A stretch of DNA of 64,000 nt from positions 310,001-374,000 of the forward strand of contig NZ_POVU01000002.1 in NCBI RefSeq assembly GCF_003261585.1, read 5' to 3'. The notes beneath the pieces were generated by a model. That model saw only the letters and a program-made list of their open reading frames with translations, did no database searches and was not told the DNA's origin. This DNA is from Acinetobacter sp. MB5. Lineage in GTDB: Bacteria; Pseudomonadota; Gammaproteobacteria; Pseudomonadales; Moraxellaceae. The position numbers and the translations under genes are program-made. Positions within the stretch are counted from its first letter, which is position 1. Every line of letters starts with the position of its first letter. This document shows, piece after piece, positions 1 through 9,012 of the stretch.

Positions 1-436
<436 letters not shown>

Positions 437-454
437 GTTTAAAAATGATTGCTT

Positions 455-484
455 AAAAAAGCGAAGCCTCGGCTTCGCTTTTTT
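455..484 (+). terminator. Rho-independent terminator of purB
   Basis: The stem GCGAAGCC/GGCTTCGC has a two-base TC loop at its centre and is flanked by A6 and T6, so it can work in both directions. On the + strand it ends purB. Confidence 0.9.
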
Positions 485-513
485 CCCTTTAATAATCGAT
501 AAAAATTAAGAAT

Positions 514-1155
514 ATGCTCGAACAACAATATACCCTCAAACATCTGATTGTCTTTGTAATCCTGACTATCGTATTGATCTTAGCAAGCATTCAGCCCTTA
601 GAATATACTGCTTATCTATTACATCAAGCAGGTACTATCATCATGCTGCTTGTTTTAGGTTATTGTTTTAAAAAATTTGCGCTGAACTTTCTGAGCTTTA
701 GTTTCTATATCGGCTTCCTCATCATTCATATTCTGGGTGCGCATTATCTGTATTCTTATGTGCCTTACAACGACTGGATTAAAAGCCTATTCGGTTTTGA
801 CTTGAATGCATCCATGCACTGGTCACGCAATATGTATGATCGTCTGGTTCATTTCAGTTATGGTTTTTTACTATTTCCCTTTTTTCAACGCATCTTCCAA
901 GTTTATTTTCCACAAGCCTCAAGAAAACAGCTCAACTTTTTAGTCATTCAATGGGTCATGGCATCAAGCATGCTATATGAACTGATCGAATGGTATATTG
1001 CTCTCACCTTATCTCCTGAAGCAGCAGAAAGCTACAATGGACAACAAGGTGATGTCTGGGATGCTCACAAGGATATGCTTCTTGCAAGCATTGGTTGTTT
1101 CGTCTTTGCTGTCATTGACCTAATTCAAAACAAATTAAGTCAACATAAACCATAG
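514..1155 (+). CDS. DUF2238 (YjdF-type) inner membrane protein
   Basis: A 213-residue integral membrane protein with about six hydrophobic segments (roughly residues 9-27, 38-55, 58-78, 109-127, 140-160, 190-207). The motifs RLVHFSYGFLLFP, YELIEWY and QGDVWDAHKDM are characteristic of the DUF2238/YjdF family. The family has no established biochemical role, and the conserved His, Asp and Glu residues near membrane faces suggest metal or proton binding (inference). The gene stands alone behind the purB terminator and converges on a cytochrome b561-type gene, overlapping it by 21 bases at the 3' ends. The ribosome-binding site is weak. Confidence 0.8.
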   Translation: MLEQQYTLKHLIVFVILTIVLILASIQPLEYTAYLLHQAGTIIMLLVLGYCFKKFALNFLSFSFYIGFLIIHILGAHYLYSYVPYNDWIKSLFGFDLNASMHWSRNMYDRLVHFSYGFLLFPFFQRIFQVYFPQASRKQLNFLVIQWVMASSMLYELIEWYIALTLSPEAAESYNGQQGDVWDAHKDMLLASIGCFVFAVIDLIQNKLSQHKP

Positions 1156-1749
1156 ACCGAAGCCAACCATAATACTGATGATAATTGCAAGGCTGAACAA
1201 AACCTTGGCTTGTATCCCCTCGCTGACCCAAAACATGCGTAGAAAAATCATCTGGCGAATCGCCAGACTGTTTAAAATAATCGCGACGATATGGGCAATC
1301 ACTACACCCAAAAAGATATTGGCAAATAAGTCATGGATTTGCCGAATACTATCTTCACCTGTATTTTCTGTGATGTAACCTAAAACAACAGTGATCGGCA
1401 ATACCAAAATGATCAAAAAAATACTCAAATGCAATAAAGCTGAACTCCAATACTGAAGTGATTTCTGCGATCCTAACGCCTGCTGTCTTCCCAACTTAAG
1501 GAAGTTAAAACTCATTTGCTGACGCTTGATCCAACCAAAAGGTCGACTGACTTCAATTTTAGTTGCAAGAAACTGCCATAAAATTCGAAAACCCAATGAA
1601 ATCGCGAGTAGATAGCCAAATAACATGTGAAGCTGATGTAAATCGAAGTTATCACCAGTAAAGTAAGCCCCTGTAAAACTCACCAAAATGATTAAATGAA
1701 GTAAGCGAATTACACTATCAATATAGCTGACCGATATTATTTTACCCAT
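1135..1749 (-). CDS. cytochrome b561/b-type membrane cytochrome
   Basis: A 204-residue protein with four main hydrophobic helices and paired histidines (RLLHLIILVSF, HQLHMLFGY, LLHLSIF and AHIVAIIL), the arrangement of di-haem b561 and Ni/Fe-hydrogenase-type cytochrome b subunits. It probably moves electrons across or within the inner membrane from quinol, but the redox partner cannot be inferred. The ATG at 1749 is preferred because GGAA lies 8 bases upstream. A TTG four codons earlier is the alternative. Its 3' end overlaps the convergent DUF2238 gene. The family call is firm and the substrate unknown. Confidence 0.75.
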   Translation of the reverse strand: MGKIISVSYIDSVIRLLHLIILVSFTGAYFTGDNFDLHQLHMLFGYLLAISLGFRILWQFLATKIEVSRPFGWIKRQQMSFNFLKLGRQQALGSQKSLQYWSSALLHLSIFLIILVLPITVVLGYITENTGEDSIRQIHDLFANIFLGVVIAHIVAIILNSLAIRQMIFLRMFWVSEGIQAKVLFSLAIIISIMVGFGLWFMLT

Positions 1750-1942
1750 AGATGATTCCAAACCTTATACTCGCGCTATATTGCCCAGAGCAACTTAAGC
1801 CTTTATTAGAATTTTACCGATCCTATATGACCAATTGTTGCATTTATAGGATATTTAGTTGTATTTAACACAATTTATCATATTTTATAAAACGCTTAAA
1901 ATATCTCTTAGACAACATGAAATGTCATGTGGAGATCAAATT

Positions 1943-2635
1943 ATGCAAAGTTATTTACATCGTAGCGAAGAACGTGGACATGTCAAAGAAGGCTGGTTAG
2001 ACACCTATCACAGCTTCTCTTTTGGTAGCTGGTACAACCCAAAGTATATGGGCATCAGTGTATTGCGCGTTATTAATGACGATACGATTGCTGCTCATAA
2101 AGGCTTTGGTACACATCCACACGATAACATGGAAATTTTGACCTGTGTGCTCAAAGGAACCATTAGTCATAAAGACACAATGGGAAATCAAACCCAGATT
2201 TCTGCGGGCGAATGGCAACTGATGAGTGCAGGCACAGGCATCCAGCACAGTGAAATCAATCAAGGTGATGAAGCTGTACATATGCTACAGATCTGGATTC
2301 ATCCGAATATTCGTAATGCAGAACCCAATTATCAACAGATACAATGTGATCCGAAGCAACAGCCAAACCAGTGGCACTTAATTGTCGGAACACAAGATGC
2401 ACCAATGACCATTCGACAAGATGCTGAAGTCAAATCAGCATATTTGACCCAAGGCCAGCATCTTGAAGTTGCAGCGACTCGACAGCTCAATTATGTTCAT
2501 GTCATTTCAGGTCAAATCATGATTGGTGATCAGTTGGTGAATGCTGGAGATGCTCTGTTATTTGCTGAAGATGCACAAATTAAGGCATTACAAGATAGCC
2601 AAATGATCTGGTTTGATTTACCTGACCAAGCCTAA
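1943..2635 (+). CDS. pirin family bicupin protein (YhhW-like)
   Basis: A 230-residue bicupin. The N-terminal cupin carries the metal-ligand set HPH...H.E in FGTHPHDNMEILT and GIQHSEIN, as in E. coli YhhW and pirins. YhhW-type pirins bind a transition metal and several show quercetin 2,3-dioxygenase activity in vitro. The physiological role is uncertain. The ATG at 1943 has GGAGA 7 bases upstream, which decides the start over ATGs at 1922 and earlier. The protein begins MQSYLHRSEERGHV, a typical family N-terminus. A bidirectional terminator shared with htpX follows. Confidence 0.88.
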   Translation: MQSYLHRSEERGHVKEGWLDTYHSFSFGSWYNPKYMGISVLRVINDDTIAAHKGFGTHPHDNMEILTCVLKGTISHKDTMGNQTQISAGEWQLMSAGTGIQHSEINQGDEAVHMLQIWIHPNIRNAEPNYQQIQCDPKQQPNQWHLIVGTQDAPMTIRQDAEVKSAYLTQGQHLEVAATRQLNYVHVISGQIMIGDQLVNAGDALLFAEDAQIKALQDSQMIWFDLPDQA

Positions 2636-2640
2636 GACAT

Positions 2641-2667
2641 AAAAAAGCCTCCAATTGGAGGCTTTTT
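2641..2667. terminator. bidirectional terminator between pirin gene and htpX
   Basis: Perfect stem AAAAAGCCTCC/GGAGGCTTTTT with loop AATT. It lies between the convergent stops of the pirin gene (+) and htpX (-) and has T-tracts on both strands. Confidence 0.92.
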
Positions 2668-2668
2668 C

Positions 2669-3574
2669 TTATGAACAGTTAAGCTGCTGTAAGGCTGCTA
2701 CACGCTGTTCAATGCTTGGATGTGTTTGGAATAAAGCCGCAAAACTGAAACCTTGTTCCTTACCTTCCGTAATTGCGAGTGCTTTCATTTCTTTTGGCAT
2801 TTGATCTGGCATTTCACTTTCAGCTTGCAAACGCAACAATGCTGAAATCATGGCTTGCTTACCTGCCAAACGTGCACCTGCTTCATCTGCTCGATACTCA
2901 CGATAACGTGAAAACCACATCACGATGGCTGATGCCAAAATACCAAATACAATATCTAAGACCATGGTAATGACAAAATAACCCATACCAGGCGCTTCAT
3001 CATTTTGACGGCCAAATACGTTACGGTCAATGAAGTCACCAACCACACGCGCAAAGAACATCACAAAGGTATTCACAACGCCCTGTATCAAAGATAAGGT
3101 CACCATATCACCATTAGCAACGTGACCAATCTCATGAGCAAGTACCGCACGCAATTCATCTTTGTTCATACGCTCAAGTAAGCCTGTAGAGACAGCAACC
3201 AGTGCATCATTTTTGTTCCAGCCTGTCGCAAAGGCATTCGACTGGTAAGATGGGAACACCCCCACCTCTGGCATACGAATTCCTGAACGCTGTGCAAGGT
3301 CTGCAACAGTTTGCAATAACCAAACTTCTGCTTGGTTACGAGGAGCATTTGGATCGATTAATTCAGTACCTGTAGTTTTCTTAGCCATCCACTTCGACAT
3401 GAAAAGTGAAATCAAAGAACCAACCATACCAAATACAAAACAGATTACGAGTAGGTTGCCTAAGTTGAGCCCACCTGCACCGTGGTAACTTCCGACACCT
3501 AATACTGACAAAATAAGACCAGCGACAACCAGTACCGCGAGGTTGGTAAGCAAAAACAAACCAATCCGCATCAT
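2669..3574 (-). CDS. htpX: HtpX membrane zinc metalloprotease (M48B)
   Basis: A 301-residue protein with two N-terminal membrane helices (about 4-26 and 37-59), the zinc motif HEIGH at about residues 147-151, further hydrophobic segments at about 155-180 and 195-220, and the third zinc-ligand region in [10 protein letters not shown]. HtpX is an inner-membrane protease with a cytoplasmic active site that degrades misfolded membrane proteins and works alongside FtsH. AGAGGA lies 7 bases before tandem ATGs at 3574 and 3571. A sigma-32-like promoter and a leader hairpin precede it, fitting heat-shock control. The lytic transglycosylase gene lies upstream on the same strand. Confidence 0.95.
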   Translation of the reverse strand: MMRIGLFLLTNLAVLVVAGLILSVLGVGSYHGAGGLNLGNLLVICFVFGMVGSLISLFMSKWMAKKTTGTELIDPNAPRNQAEVWLLQTVADLAQRSGIRMPEVGVFPSYQSNAFATGWNKNDALVAVSTGLLERMNKDELRAVLAHEIGHVANGDMVTLSLIQGVVNTFVMFFARVVGDFIDRNVFGRQNDEAPGMGYFVITMVLDIVFGILASAIVMWFSRYREYRADEAGARLAGKQAMISALLRLQAESEMPDQMPKEMKALAITEGKEQGFSFAALFQTHPSIEQRVAALQQLNCS

Positions 3575-3603
3575 CGAGAAAATCCTCTTATAATAAAAAA
3601 AAG

Positions 3604-3630
3604 CATGATTTATCTATGCGATAAATCATG
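3604..3630 (-). promoter_or_regulatory. leader hairpin with U-tract upstream of htpX
   Basis: A perfect 11-bp stem, CATGATTTATC/GATAAATCATG, with a 5-base loop is followed on the - strand by C and nine Ts. It could terminate transcripts arriving from the upstream transglycosylase gene. It also sits at the expected start of the sigma-32 transcript, so it could be a 5' stem-loop or attenuator. The T-tract is clear but the stem is A+T-rich, so terminator strength is uncertain. Confidence 0.6.
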
Positions 3631-3635
3631 GAATT

Positions 3636-3665
3636 AATATGAGACCTAGTTTTAAAAATTTCAAG
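3636..3665 (-). promoter_or_regulatory. sigma-32-like heat-shock promoter of htpX
   Basis: On the - strand there is a perfect CTTGAAA (-35, 3665-3659), a 15-base spacer, then CTCATATT (-10, 3643-3636). The E. coli sigma-32 consensus is CTTGAAA, 11-16 bases, CCCCATNT. The -35 match is exact and the -10 partial. htpX is a known heat-shock gene, which supports the call. Confidence 0.65.
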
Positions 3666-3715
3666 AATAAATCAGTGAAAATAGATTAAAGTCTGTTTCC
3701 AAAACAGCCCTAAAC

Positions 3716-4534
3716 CTAATTTCTGACTGCAATATCCGTAAATGTACCATCTGACAACTGAATAATTTTTCGAGTGTTCATTTTACGGGTTGGAAAAATC
3801 TGACTACTATTATTTGTAGTGTTCTTTATAGATGCTGAAGCTATTGCAGAATCAGTATCGTTATTATCTTTTATTGTATCCAGACGAATACCACCTGCAT
3901 AAAGATTATTGTATCGACTCATTACCCGATGTACATAATCCTGAGTTTCACGAAATGGTGGAATCCCGCCATATTTATCAACATTACCTTCACCCGCATT
4001 GTAAGCTGCCAATGCAAGATTAGTATTGCCACTATAGCGCTTTAATAAAACACTTAAATATCGTGCGCCACCAAAAATATTTTGCTGCGGATCATAAGGA
4101 TTACTGACATTAAAACGTTTAGCCGTAGCAGGCATCAATTGCATGAGTCCCTGTGCACCAACAGGTGAACGTGCATTTGAGTTGAATCCCGACTCTGTAT
4201 GCATGACAGCCTTAATTAGCCCCTCTGAAACACCATGCACCTGAGCAGCTTGATGAATCAACTGATTAAATGCATCTTTATTTTTACTGTAGCTTGGCAA
4301 CACCGAGGCCTCAGACCCACCCCAGTTATGATAACTATGAATATTACTGTCAGCATAAAAAGTCACATTGATTTTTTTCAAATGTTTGCCTCTTTGCTGG
4401 CGGTTGGTCAGTAGCGGTGTACCATCCTGATCCTCATAAGTATAAATTCGGCCAGCATATGCCAAAGAAGGCACCCACAGGACACTTCCAGAGCAATACA
4501 AAGAGATAAGTACGATTTTATGTAATATTTTCAT
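3716..4534 (-). CDS. secreted lytic transglycosylase with DUF4124 and SLT domains
   Basis: A 272-residue protein with a signal peptide (MKILHKIVLISLYCSG...AYA), a short DUF4124-like segment (RIYTYEDQDGTPLLTNRQ), then an SLT/GH23 domain. Family landmarks are HTESGFN with the catalytic Glu, SPVGAQGLMQLMP, and LAAYNAGEGNVDKYGGIPPF. It should cleave the MurNAc-GlcNAc bond of peptidoglycan in the periplasm, giving 1,6-anhydroMurNAc ends. An upstream TTG at 4618 would add 28 residues, but the ATG at 4534 starts a proper signal peptide and is preferred despite a weak ribosome site. htpX lies downstream on the same strand. Confidence 0.85.
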   Translation of the reverse strand: MKILHKIVLISLYCSGSVLWVPSLAYAGRIYTYEDQDGTPLLTNRQQRGKHLKKINVTFYADSNIHSYHNWGGSEASVLPSYSKNKDAFNQLIHQAAQVHGVSEGLIKAVMHTESGFNSNARSPVGAQGLMQLMPATAKRFNVSNPYDPQQNIFGGARYLSVLLKRYSGNTNLALAAYNAGEGNVDKYGGIPPFRETQDYVHRVMSRYNNLYAGGIRLDTIKDNNDTDSAIASASIKNTTNNSSQIFPTRKMNTRKIIQLSDGTFTDIAVRN

Positions 4535-5020
4535 TGTTGTGTTTACCAGTAAGTGTTCTGTGCAAACAAGTGTATTTGATTGTAACAGGAAAAGTATGAA
4601 TGCCGAGCTTTTTAACAAGCTTGACTTAAAAAATCAAGTCAAATTGTTTCGAGAATAATCAAAAAAAAATTAATTTTTTTTTGAACTATTGTCTCTTGAC
4701 ATACATAAACCATTGAATAACATTAATTTTTAATAGAGATCAAAAAATGATCAATTTGTTTCTAAGCCTTAATCAACGGACACTTCCCCCTGTCAAGGGT
4801 GTATTTATCCACAATTTTATCCACAGCTTTTGTGGAAAACTAACAATAGGTAGAAAATTCACCAATTCCAGAATCAGATGACGTATTTTTACACTTTTTA
4901 ATGATTTTGGTCGTTGATCACAATCTGAAAAAATATGTGAATAAATTTGTATGCACAGATGCGAAGTACCCTCGAATCAGCTAAAATTGCGCGATATTTT
5001 TTCCAAGAGTTTGTCGGTCT
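4535..5020. other. 486-base A+T-rich spacer with a DnaA-box cluster
   Basis: No gene is seen. The spacer holds two perfect DnaA boxes TTATCCACA at 4805-4813 and 4817-4825, a reverse-strand TTTTCCACA at 4831-4839 and a reverse-strand TTATTCACA at 4936-4944, all fitting TTWTNCACA. It also has three GATC sites, the inverted repeat TTGACTT/AAGTCAA at 4621-4642, and a long A/T palindrome around 4659-4683. It separates divergent genes. The boxes may regulate ttcA, titrate DnaA, or form an accessory initiation region. dnaA, dnaN and rpmH are not nearby. Confidence 0.6.
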
Positions 5021-5926
5021 ATGTACTCTCCAGTTGAATCCAGTCAAGGATTTAATTTCAAGCCAGAACTTCCAACCAGTTCCGCTTATTATCGCCTATT
5101 GAAAAAACTTCGTCGTCAGGTTGGTCATGCTATTCGTGACTTTAAAATGATTGAGGAAGGCGATAAGGTGATGGTTTGCATTTCTGGCGGAAAGGACAGC
5201 TACACCCTGCTGGACATTCTGTTGCAATTCAAACGTATTGCACCGATCAATTTTGATGTTGTAGCCGTTAACCTTGACCAAAAACAACCTGGTTTTCCTG
5301 AAGATGTTTTGCCACGTTATTTAGAAGAAAATAACATTCCATACTATATTTTGGAAAAAGACACGTATAGCATCACTAAAAAATTAACGCCTGAAGGTAA
5401 AACCTATTGCGCAGTCTGTTCACGTTTACGCCGTGGCTCACTGTATGGCTTTGCACAGGAAATTGGCGCAACTAAAGTGGCTTTAGGCCACCATCGTGAT
5501 GATATCATTGCAACATTCTTCTTGAACTTATTTCATGGTGGCAGCTTAAAAGCAATGCCACCAAAACTGCTTTCTTCTGACAAGAAGAACATTTTGATTC
5601 GTCCTTTGGCTTATGTTGAAGAGAAAGACATCATCAAATATGCTGAAATGCGTAAGTTCCCAATCATTCCATGTAACTTGTGTGGTTCTCAGGAAAACTT
5701 ACAACGTGCAATGTTGAACGAAATGCTACGTGAATGGGATAAACAGTATCCAAAACGATTACACAGCATTTTTGGTGCACTTCAAAATGTGTCTCCTTCA
5801 CAATTGGCTGACCGCGACCTATTTGACTTTGAAGCACTCGACTCAGAGCGTGAGTTTGATTTAAAAGATCCAGAAGAAATGAAAAAGCGTCTAGATGTGG
5901 TCAATTTGAGTTTTGCAGCTGAATAA
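5021..5926 (+). CDS. ttcA: tRNA 2-thiocytidine(32) synthetase TtcA
   Basis: A 301-residue PP-loop ATPase. The P-loop signature SGGKDS is at residues 55-60, CxxC (CAVC) at 130-133, and a third conserved cysteine in CNLCGSQ at 221. These three cysteines bind the [4Fe-4S] cluster in TtcA. The enzyme activates C32 of certain tRNAs with ATP and inserts sulfur, in the cytoplasm. The GHHRDD motif is also present. The length is normal for the family. The gene is monocistronic, preceded by the DnaA-box spacer and followed by a terminator. The start ATG has only a weak AAGAG upstream. Confidence 0.95.
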   Translation: MYSPVESSQGFNFKPELPTSSAYYRLLKKLRRQVGHAIRDFKMIEEGDKVMVCISGGKDSYTLLDILLQFKRIAPINFDVVAVNLDQKQPGFPEDVLPRYLEENNIPYYILEKDTYSITKKLTPEGKTYCAVCSRLRRGSLYGFAQEIGATKVALGHHRDDIIATFFLNLFHGGSLKAMPPKLLSSDKKNILIRPLAYVEEKDIIKYAEMRKFPIIPCNLCGSQENLQRAMLNEMLREWDKQYPKRLHSIFGALQNVSPSQLADRDLFDFEALDSEREFDLKDPEEMKKRLDVVNLSFAAE

Positions 5927-5945
5927 AATCCTTTGAAGTACACTC

Positions 5946-5979
5946 AGGCACAACTATGCAAATAGCTGTGCCTTTTTTA
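5946..5979 (+). terminator. terminator of ttcA
   Basis: AGGCACAACTAT pairs with ATAGCTGTGCCT (one mismatch), followed by T6. Confidence 0.8.
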
Positions 5980-6125
5980 TACTTTATTATAATTTCTGTG
6001 TGTTTTACCCCATGAGTTTATAAAAAAAGCATTATTTTCGACAGGATCATGTTATAACAAGGCAGAACGGACGATGTGCAAAAAATGCATACACATCTAG
6101 GAATAAACAAATTAGAGGAATCATT

Positions 6126-6509
6126 ATGCCTGCTTTTCTATCGGAAGATTGGTTTTCTACAGTGGAACAACTGACTGCTCAGGCAGGAGACTTGAATTTA
6201 CCGCCAGCCCTAAAAAATCTCGCGATCAATTTTGTCGTTAACCATAACAGTGGAAATACTGAACTTTCTCTTGATGGTGGGAAAATTCAAAAAGGTCTTG
6301 CAGACAATGCAAAAACAACGTTGAATTTGGATGAAGATACTTTACGTAAAGTATTCCTCGAATTTGATATGACAGCCGCAATGCAAGGCTTTATGACAGG
6401 TAAAATAAAAGTTCAGGGTGACATGTCTCAGCTTATGGCACTACAGACTGCGCGCCCAAGCCAAGAACAAAAAACACTGTATAAAGAAATTCTACAGCAC
6501 ACTGCATAA
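6126..6509 (+). CDS. SCP2 sterol-binding domain protein
   Basis: A 127-residue single-domain protein. The layout fits the SCP2 sterol-transfer fold: a beta-rich N-terminal half (LAINFVVNHN, TELSLDGG), then TLNLDEDTLRKVFLEFDMTA and AAMQGFMTGKIKVQGDMSQLMAL, the family's typical lipid-binding C-terminal region. Bacterial SCP2 proteins are small lipid or acyl-chain carriers, and no substrate can be assigned here. A clear GAGG ribosome site lies 8 bases before the ATG. The gene stands alone, with a terminator on each side. Confidence 0.82.
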   Translation: MPAFLSEDWFSTVEQLTAQAGDLNLPPALKNLAINFVVNHNSGNTELSLDGGKIQKGLADNAKTTLNLDEDTLRKVFLEFDMTAAMQGFMTGKIKVQGDMSQLMALQTARPSQEQKTLYKEILQHTA

Positions 6510-6529
6510 TTTATAGATTCGTGGCTGTA

Positions 6530-6563
6530 AAAAAAGGAAGTTATCTGAATAACTTCCTTTTTT
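6530..6563. terminator. bidirectional terminator
   Basis: Perfect stem AAAAAGGAAGTTAT/ATAACTTCCTTTTT with a 4-base loop and T-tracts on both strands, between the convergent SCP2 gene and the mltF-like gene. Confidence 0.92.
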
Positions 6564-6575
6564 ATTCTAAGATTA

Positions 6576-7691
6576 TTAAATGTCGATCATCTGTTGACTT
6601 TGAATATGTTCTAAATAAGCGCGAATACGGGTGACATATTGTAAAGCTTGGCGATAGCGAGAATTACTTGCTTGATGCTGCTGTAAATAAGCATACATAT
6701 TTAACCAATTATTTGGATCTTCACCCTGCTTGGTTAATTGTTTCTGAATTTGCCTTACTGCACCAGGCCCCATGTTATATGCAACTAAGGCATACCAGTG
6801 ACGATCTGGGTTCGGAATATATTCATACTTGCTCAACAGTAATTCATAGTATTTTGCACCACCTTGGATACTTTGCTCTGGGTCTGTACGATTTTCAATT
6901 CCCATTGCTTTAGCAGTACCACTTGTGAGCATCATTAAGCCACGAACACCTGTCGGTGATACTGAATCAGGTTTCAAATAAGATTCCTGATAACCCATTG
7001 CAGCCAACATATGCCAGTTCAAATTATACTGCTCTGCTGCTCGCTCAAAGCTCGCACGATAAATTGGCATGCGCTGTTGAAGATCGTGTTCAATGGTATC
7101 CCAAGACTCTTCTTCAACCACATTGTGATTATAAAAAGAAGCCAAATGCTGGATTGCACCATTTGTTTTAGACTGGCAGATAAATCCACTCGCCGTTTGG
7201 GTTAAACGATCTTCAGCATCCTTAAAAACTAAATTCAGATCAGCATCCAACCCATTTTTTTGCAGGACATTGAAGTCACCACAACTCGCAGAAAAAGACA
7301 TTAAATCCTTTTTCTCAATACTCGACATATCTGCATTGGTTAACGCAAGATTTGCCTTACCTTTAGCAACCCACTTCAAAGCAGTGGCATTACTATCAAC
7401 GATTTGAAAATTTAATTGCACATTTAAACTTTGTGCATAATTGCGCATGAGATCGTAACCGAAACCATGCAAATACTGCCCATCATTAAAAACAGTTGTT
7501 GGGCTTTTAACTGCCACAACAGTAAGTGTATTGCTGTTAACGACTTGAGCGTATTGATTGCTTGCTTTACTGGCATTAATTGCATGTAAAGGTAGCATAG
7601 CAAGCCCAAACGCAAGGGCTTTTGTTGGCAAGGAGATTTTGAGATTGTTTAGGCGTAAACGCCTCCTATCTGCCAATGTTTGATTGTACAT
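6576..7691 (-). CDS. MltF-like lytic transglycosylase (SBP-like plus SLT domains)
   Basis: A 371-residue protein with a long n-region and hydrophobic segment (about residues 24-40) acting as signal or anchor. A solute-binding-protein-like domain follows (about 55-200, LTVVAVKSPTTVF and HGFGYDLMRNYAQ), then a C-terminal SLT domain (about 215-370) with MGYQESYLKPDSVSPTGVRG and LVAYNMGPGAVRQIQ. This is the MltF architecture: a regulatory periplasmic-binding module joined to a membrane-associated lytic transglycosylase. It is shorter than E. coli MltF, which is about 500 residues, so the binding domain looks trimmed. GGAGT lies 5 bases before the ATG. It probably trims peptidoglycan at the outer membrane. 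Confidence 0.82.
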   Translation of the reverse strand: MYNQTLADRRRLRLNNLKISLPTKALAFGLAMLPLHAINASKASNQYAQVVNSNTLTVVAVKSPTTVFNDGQYLHGFGYDLMRNYAQSLNVQLNFQIVDSNATALKWVAKGKANLALTNADMSSIEKKDLMSFSASCGDFNVLQKNGLDADLNLVFKDAEDRLTQTASGFICQSKTNGAIQHLASFYNHNVVEEESWDTIEHDLQQRMPIYRASFERAAEQYNLNWHMLAAMGYQESYLKPDSVSPTGVRGLMMLTSGTAKAMGIENRTDPEQSIQGGAKYYELLLSKYEYIPNPDRHWYALVAYNMGPGAVRQIQKQLTKQGEDPNNWLNMYAYLQQHQASNSRYRQALQYVTRIRAYLEHIQSQQMIDI

Positions 7692-8061
7692 GGTGACTCC
7701 GCGACAGAGAATTAACTACCCAATGAAATCAAGCAAGCTCAGACTTCAATTAGTTGATCAACGTATGTTTAGGGGGCAGTCATGGCGTCATAAAAATGAC
7801 ATAAGTAGACAAATGAAACTAAGTCATAATAAAAATCGATGACTCAGATGAAAAAATAAGCAAAAACCAATAAGAGTTGCGCATAATATAGGCATAAAAA
7901 TTAAAAGTCAAACTTTTATAAATCTCACCAGCTAAAACAATGGTTCTCTCCACTCACAAAAACTGCTTATTGTTATACTGAATACTGGTAGAGAAACCAT
8001 GAATAAAATGCAGAAATATGTAATCTATTAAATATAAATTATAATTTTATATAAACATAAG
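7692..8061. other. 370-base spacer between mltF-like gene and greB
   Basis: No gene or RNA is recognised. The only structure seen is an imperfect inverted repeat, ATGGTTCTCT near 7940 with AGAGAAACCAT near 7991, about 40 bases apart. The spacer should hold the promoter of the mltF-like gene. Confidence 0.4.
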
Positions 8062-8538
8062 CTATTGTTTAAAATAGGATATTCCTATCACATACCAGTT
8101 TTTTTTGCCACTTGGAGTTTGCACGTGCACTTCGTCATCTACAGACTTTCCCAAACAGGCTTTAGCAATTGGAGCATGTAAAGAAATATAATCTTTGTTG
8201 CCGTAAATTTCTTCATCACCTACGATGCGAAATTTAACCATTTCCTGTTCATCATTTTCCAATTCCACCCATGCACCAAAATAAATCTTACCTTGCTGCT
8301 GTGGGTGATATTCAACTTTTTGTGCGACCTCAAACAGCTTACTCAAATAGCGAATACGGCGATCAATTTCACGTAATTTTCGTTTATTGTAGTGGTAATC
8401 TGCGTTCTCAGACCGATCACCTAAACTTGCTGCCCAAGACACGATTTTGGTAATTTCTGGTCGTTCATGACGGACTAAATGATTCAGCTCATCCTGTAAA
8501 CGCTGATAGCCTTCTGCTGTTAATAATTTACGATCCAT
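8062..8538 (-). CDS. greB: transcription elongation factor GreB
   Basis: A 158-residue protein with the GreA/GreB plan: an N-terminal antiparallel coiled coil (about 1-75) with the acidic tip segment SLGDRSENADYHYNKRKLREIDRRIRYL, and a C-terminal FKBP-like domain (about 80-158). The basic stretch and YHYNKRKLREIDRRIR pattern favour GreB over GreA. It enters the RNA polymerase secondary channel and stimulates cleavage of backtracked RNA. The ATG at 8538 is preferred over a TTG at 8550, because GGAATATC lies just upstream. It is transcribed alone. Confidence 0.92.
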   Translation of the reverse strand: MDRKLLTAEGYQRLQDELNHLVRHERPEITKIVSWAASLGDRSENADYHYNKRKLREIDRRIRYLSKLFEVAQKVEYHPQQQGKIYFGAWVELENDEQEMVKFRIVGDEEIYGNKDYISLHAPIAKACLGKSVDDEVHVQTPSGKKNWYVIGISYFKQ

Positions 8539-8770
8539 AAGATATTCCAAAGGTCTAAGTTTCTTATCAAACAGCGATTTTACATATCAAAGTAATATAA
8601 ATTTATACTGTCTAATGTTCTATTGTAATAACATCAACTAGAAAATTTAAGATTAACTCAACATGATTTTCAAAGTGATCTCAAAGACCCAAAACCAACT
8701 CAATAATTCACTTAAAACCCAAATAATTGAATTATTTTTAATCACTTAATTGTTTTTATTCAAAAATTGG

Positions 8771-8797
8771 TTGTCAAAATTAGATTTCCCCTATAAA
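8771..8797 (+). promoter_or_regulatory. probable promoter of tRNA-Ser
   Basis: TTGTCA at 8771-8776 and TATAAA at 8792-8797, 15 bases apart, end 12 bases before the tRNA. The spacing is short, so the -35 assignment is tentative. A 9-bp A+T inverted repeat (8702-8710 with 8728-8736) lies just upstream. Confidence 0.5.
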
Positions 8798-8809
8798 ATG
8801 GCGCACATT

Positions 8810-8899
8810 GGAAGCGTGGCAGAGCGGTTTAATGCACCGGTCTTGAAAACCGACGAGGGTGTGAGTCCTCCGTGAGTTCGAATCTCACCGCTTCCGCCA
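8810..8899 (+). tRNA. tRNA-Ser (anticodon UGA)
   Basis: Acceptor arm GGAAGCG/CGCTTCC closes a 90-base cloverleaf with encoded CCA. The anticodon loop CTTGAAA gives UGA, reading UCA and UCG. The long variable arm (ACGAGGGTGTGAGTCCTCCGT) is typical of class II serine tRNAs, and the T-arm has GTTCGAATC. A strong terminator follows. Confidence 0.97.
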
Positions 8900-8905
8900 A
8901 ATATT

Positions 8906-8943
8906 AAAAAGCCCATGCAACATCAATTGCATGGGCTTTTTTT
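8906..8943 (+). terminator. terminator of tRNA-Ser
   Basis: The stem AAAAAGCCCATGCAA/TTGCATGGGCTTTTT, with a short loop and T7, starts seven bases after the tRNA CCA. Confidence 0.92.
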
Positions 8944-9012
8944 ATACAAAAAAATTATCGAATATAAACTCCATATTTATAAATAAATATTTTAGATCCT
9001 TAGATTTCAGAC

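Noticed and set aside
4535-5020. Calling this spacer the chromosomal origin
   Set aside because: DnaA boxes and A/T-rich sequence are present, but dnaA, dnaN, gyrB and rpmH are absent and the box number is low. Kept only as a DnaA-box cluster.
7931-7972. Very short frame (13 codons) near the mltF-like promoter
   Set aside because: No ribosome site and no conservation evidence. Too short to support.
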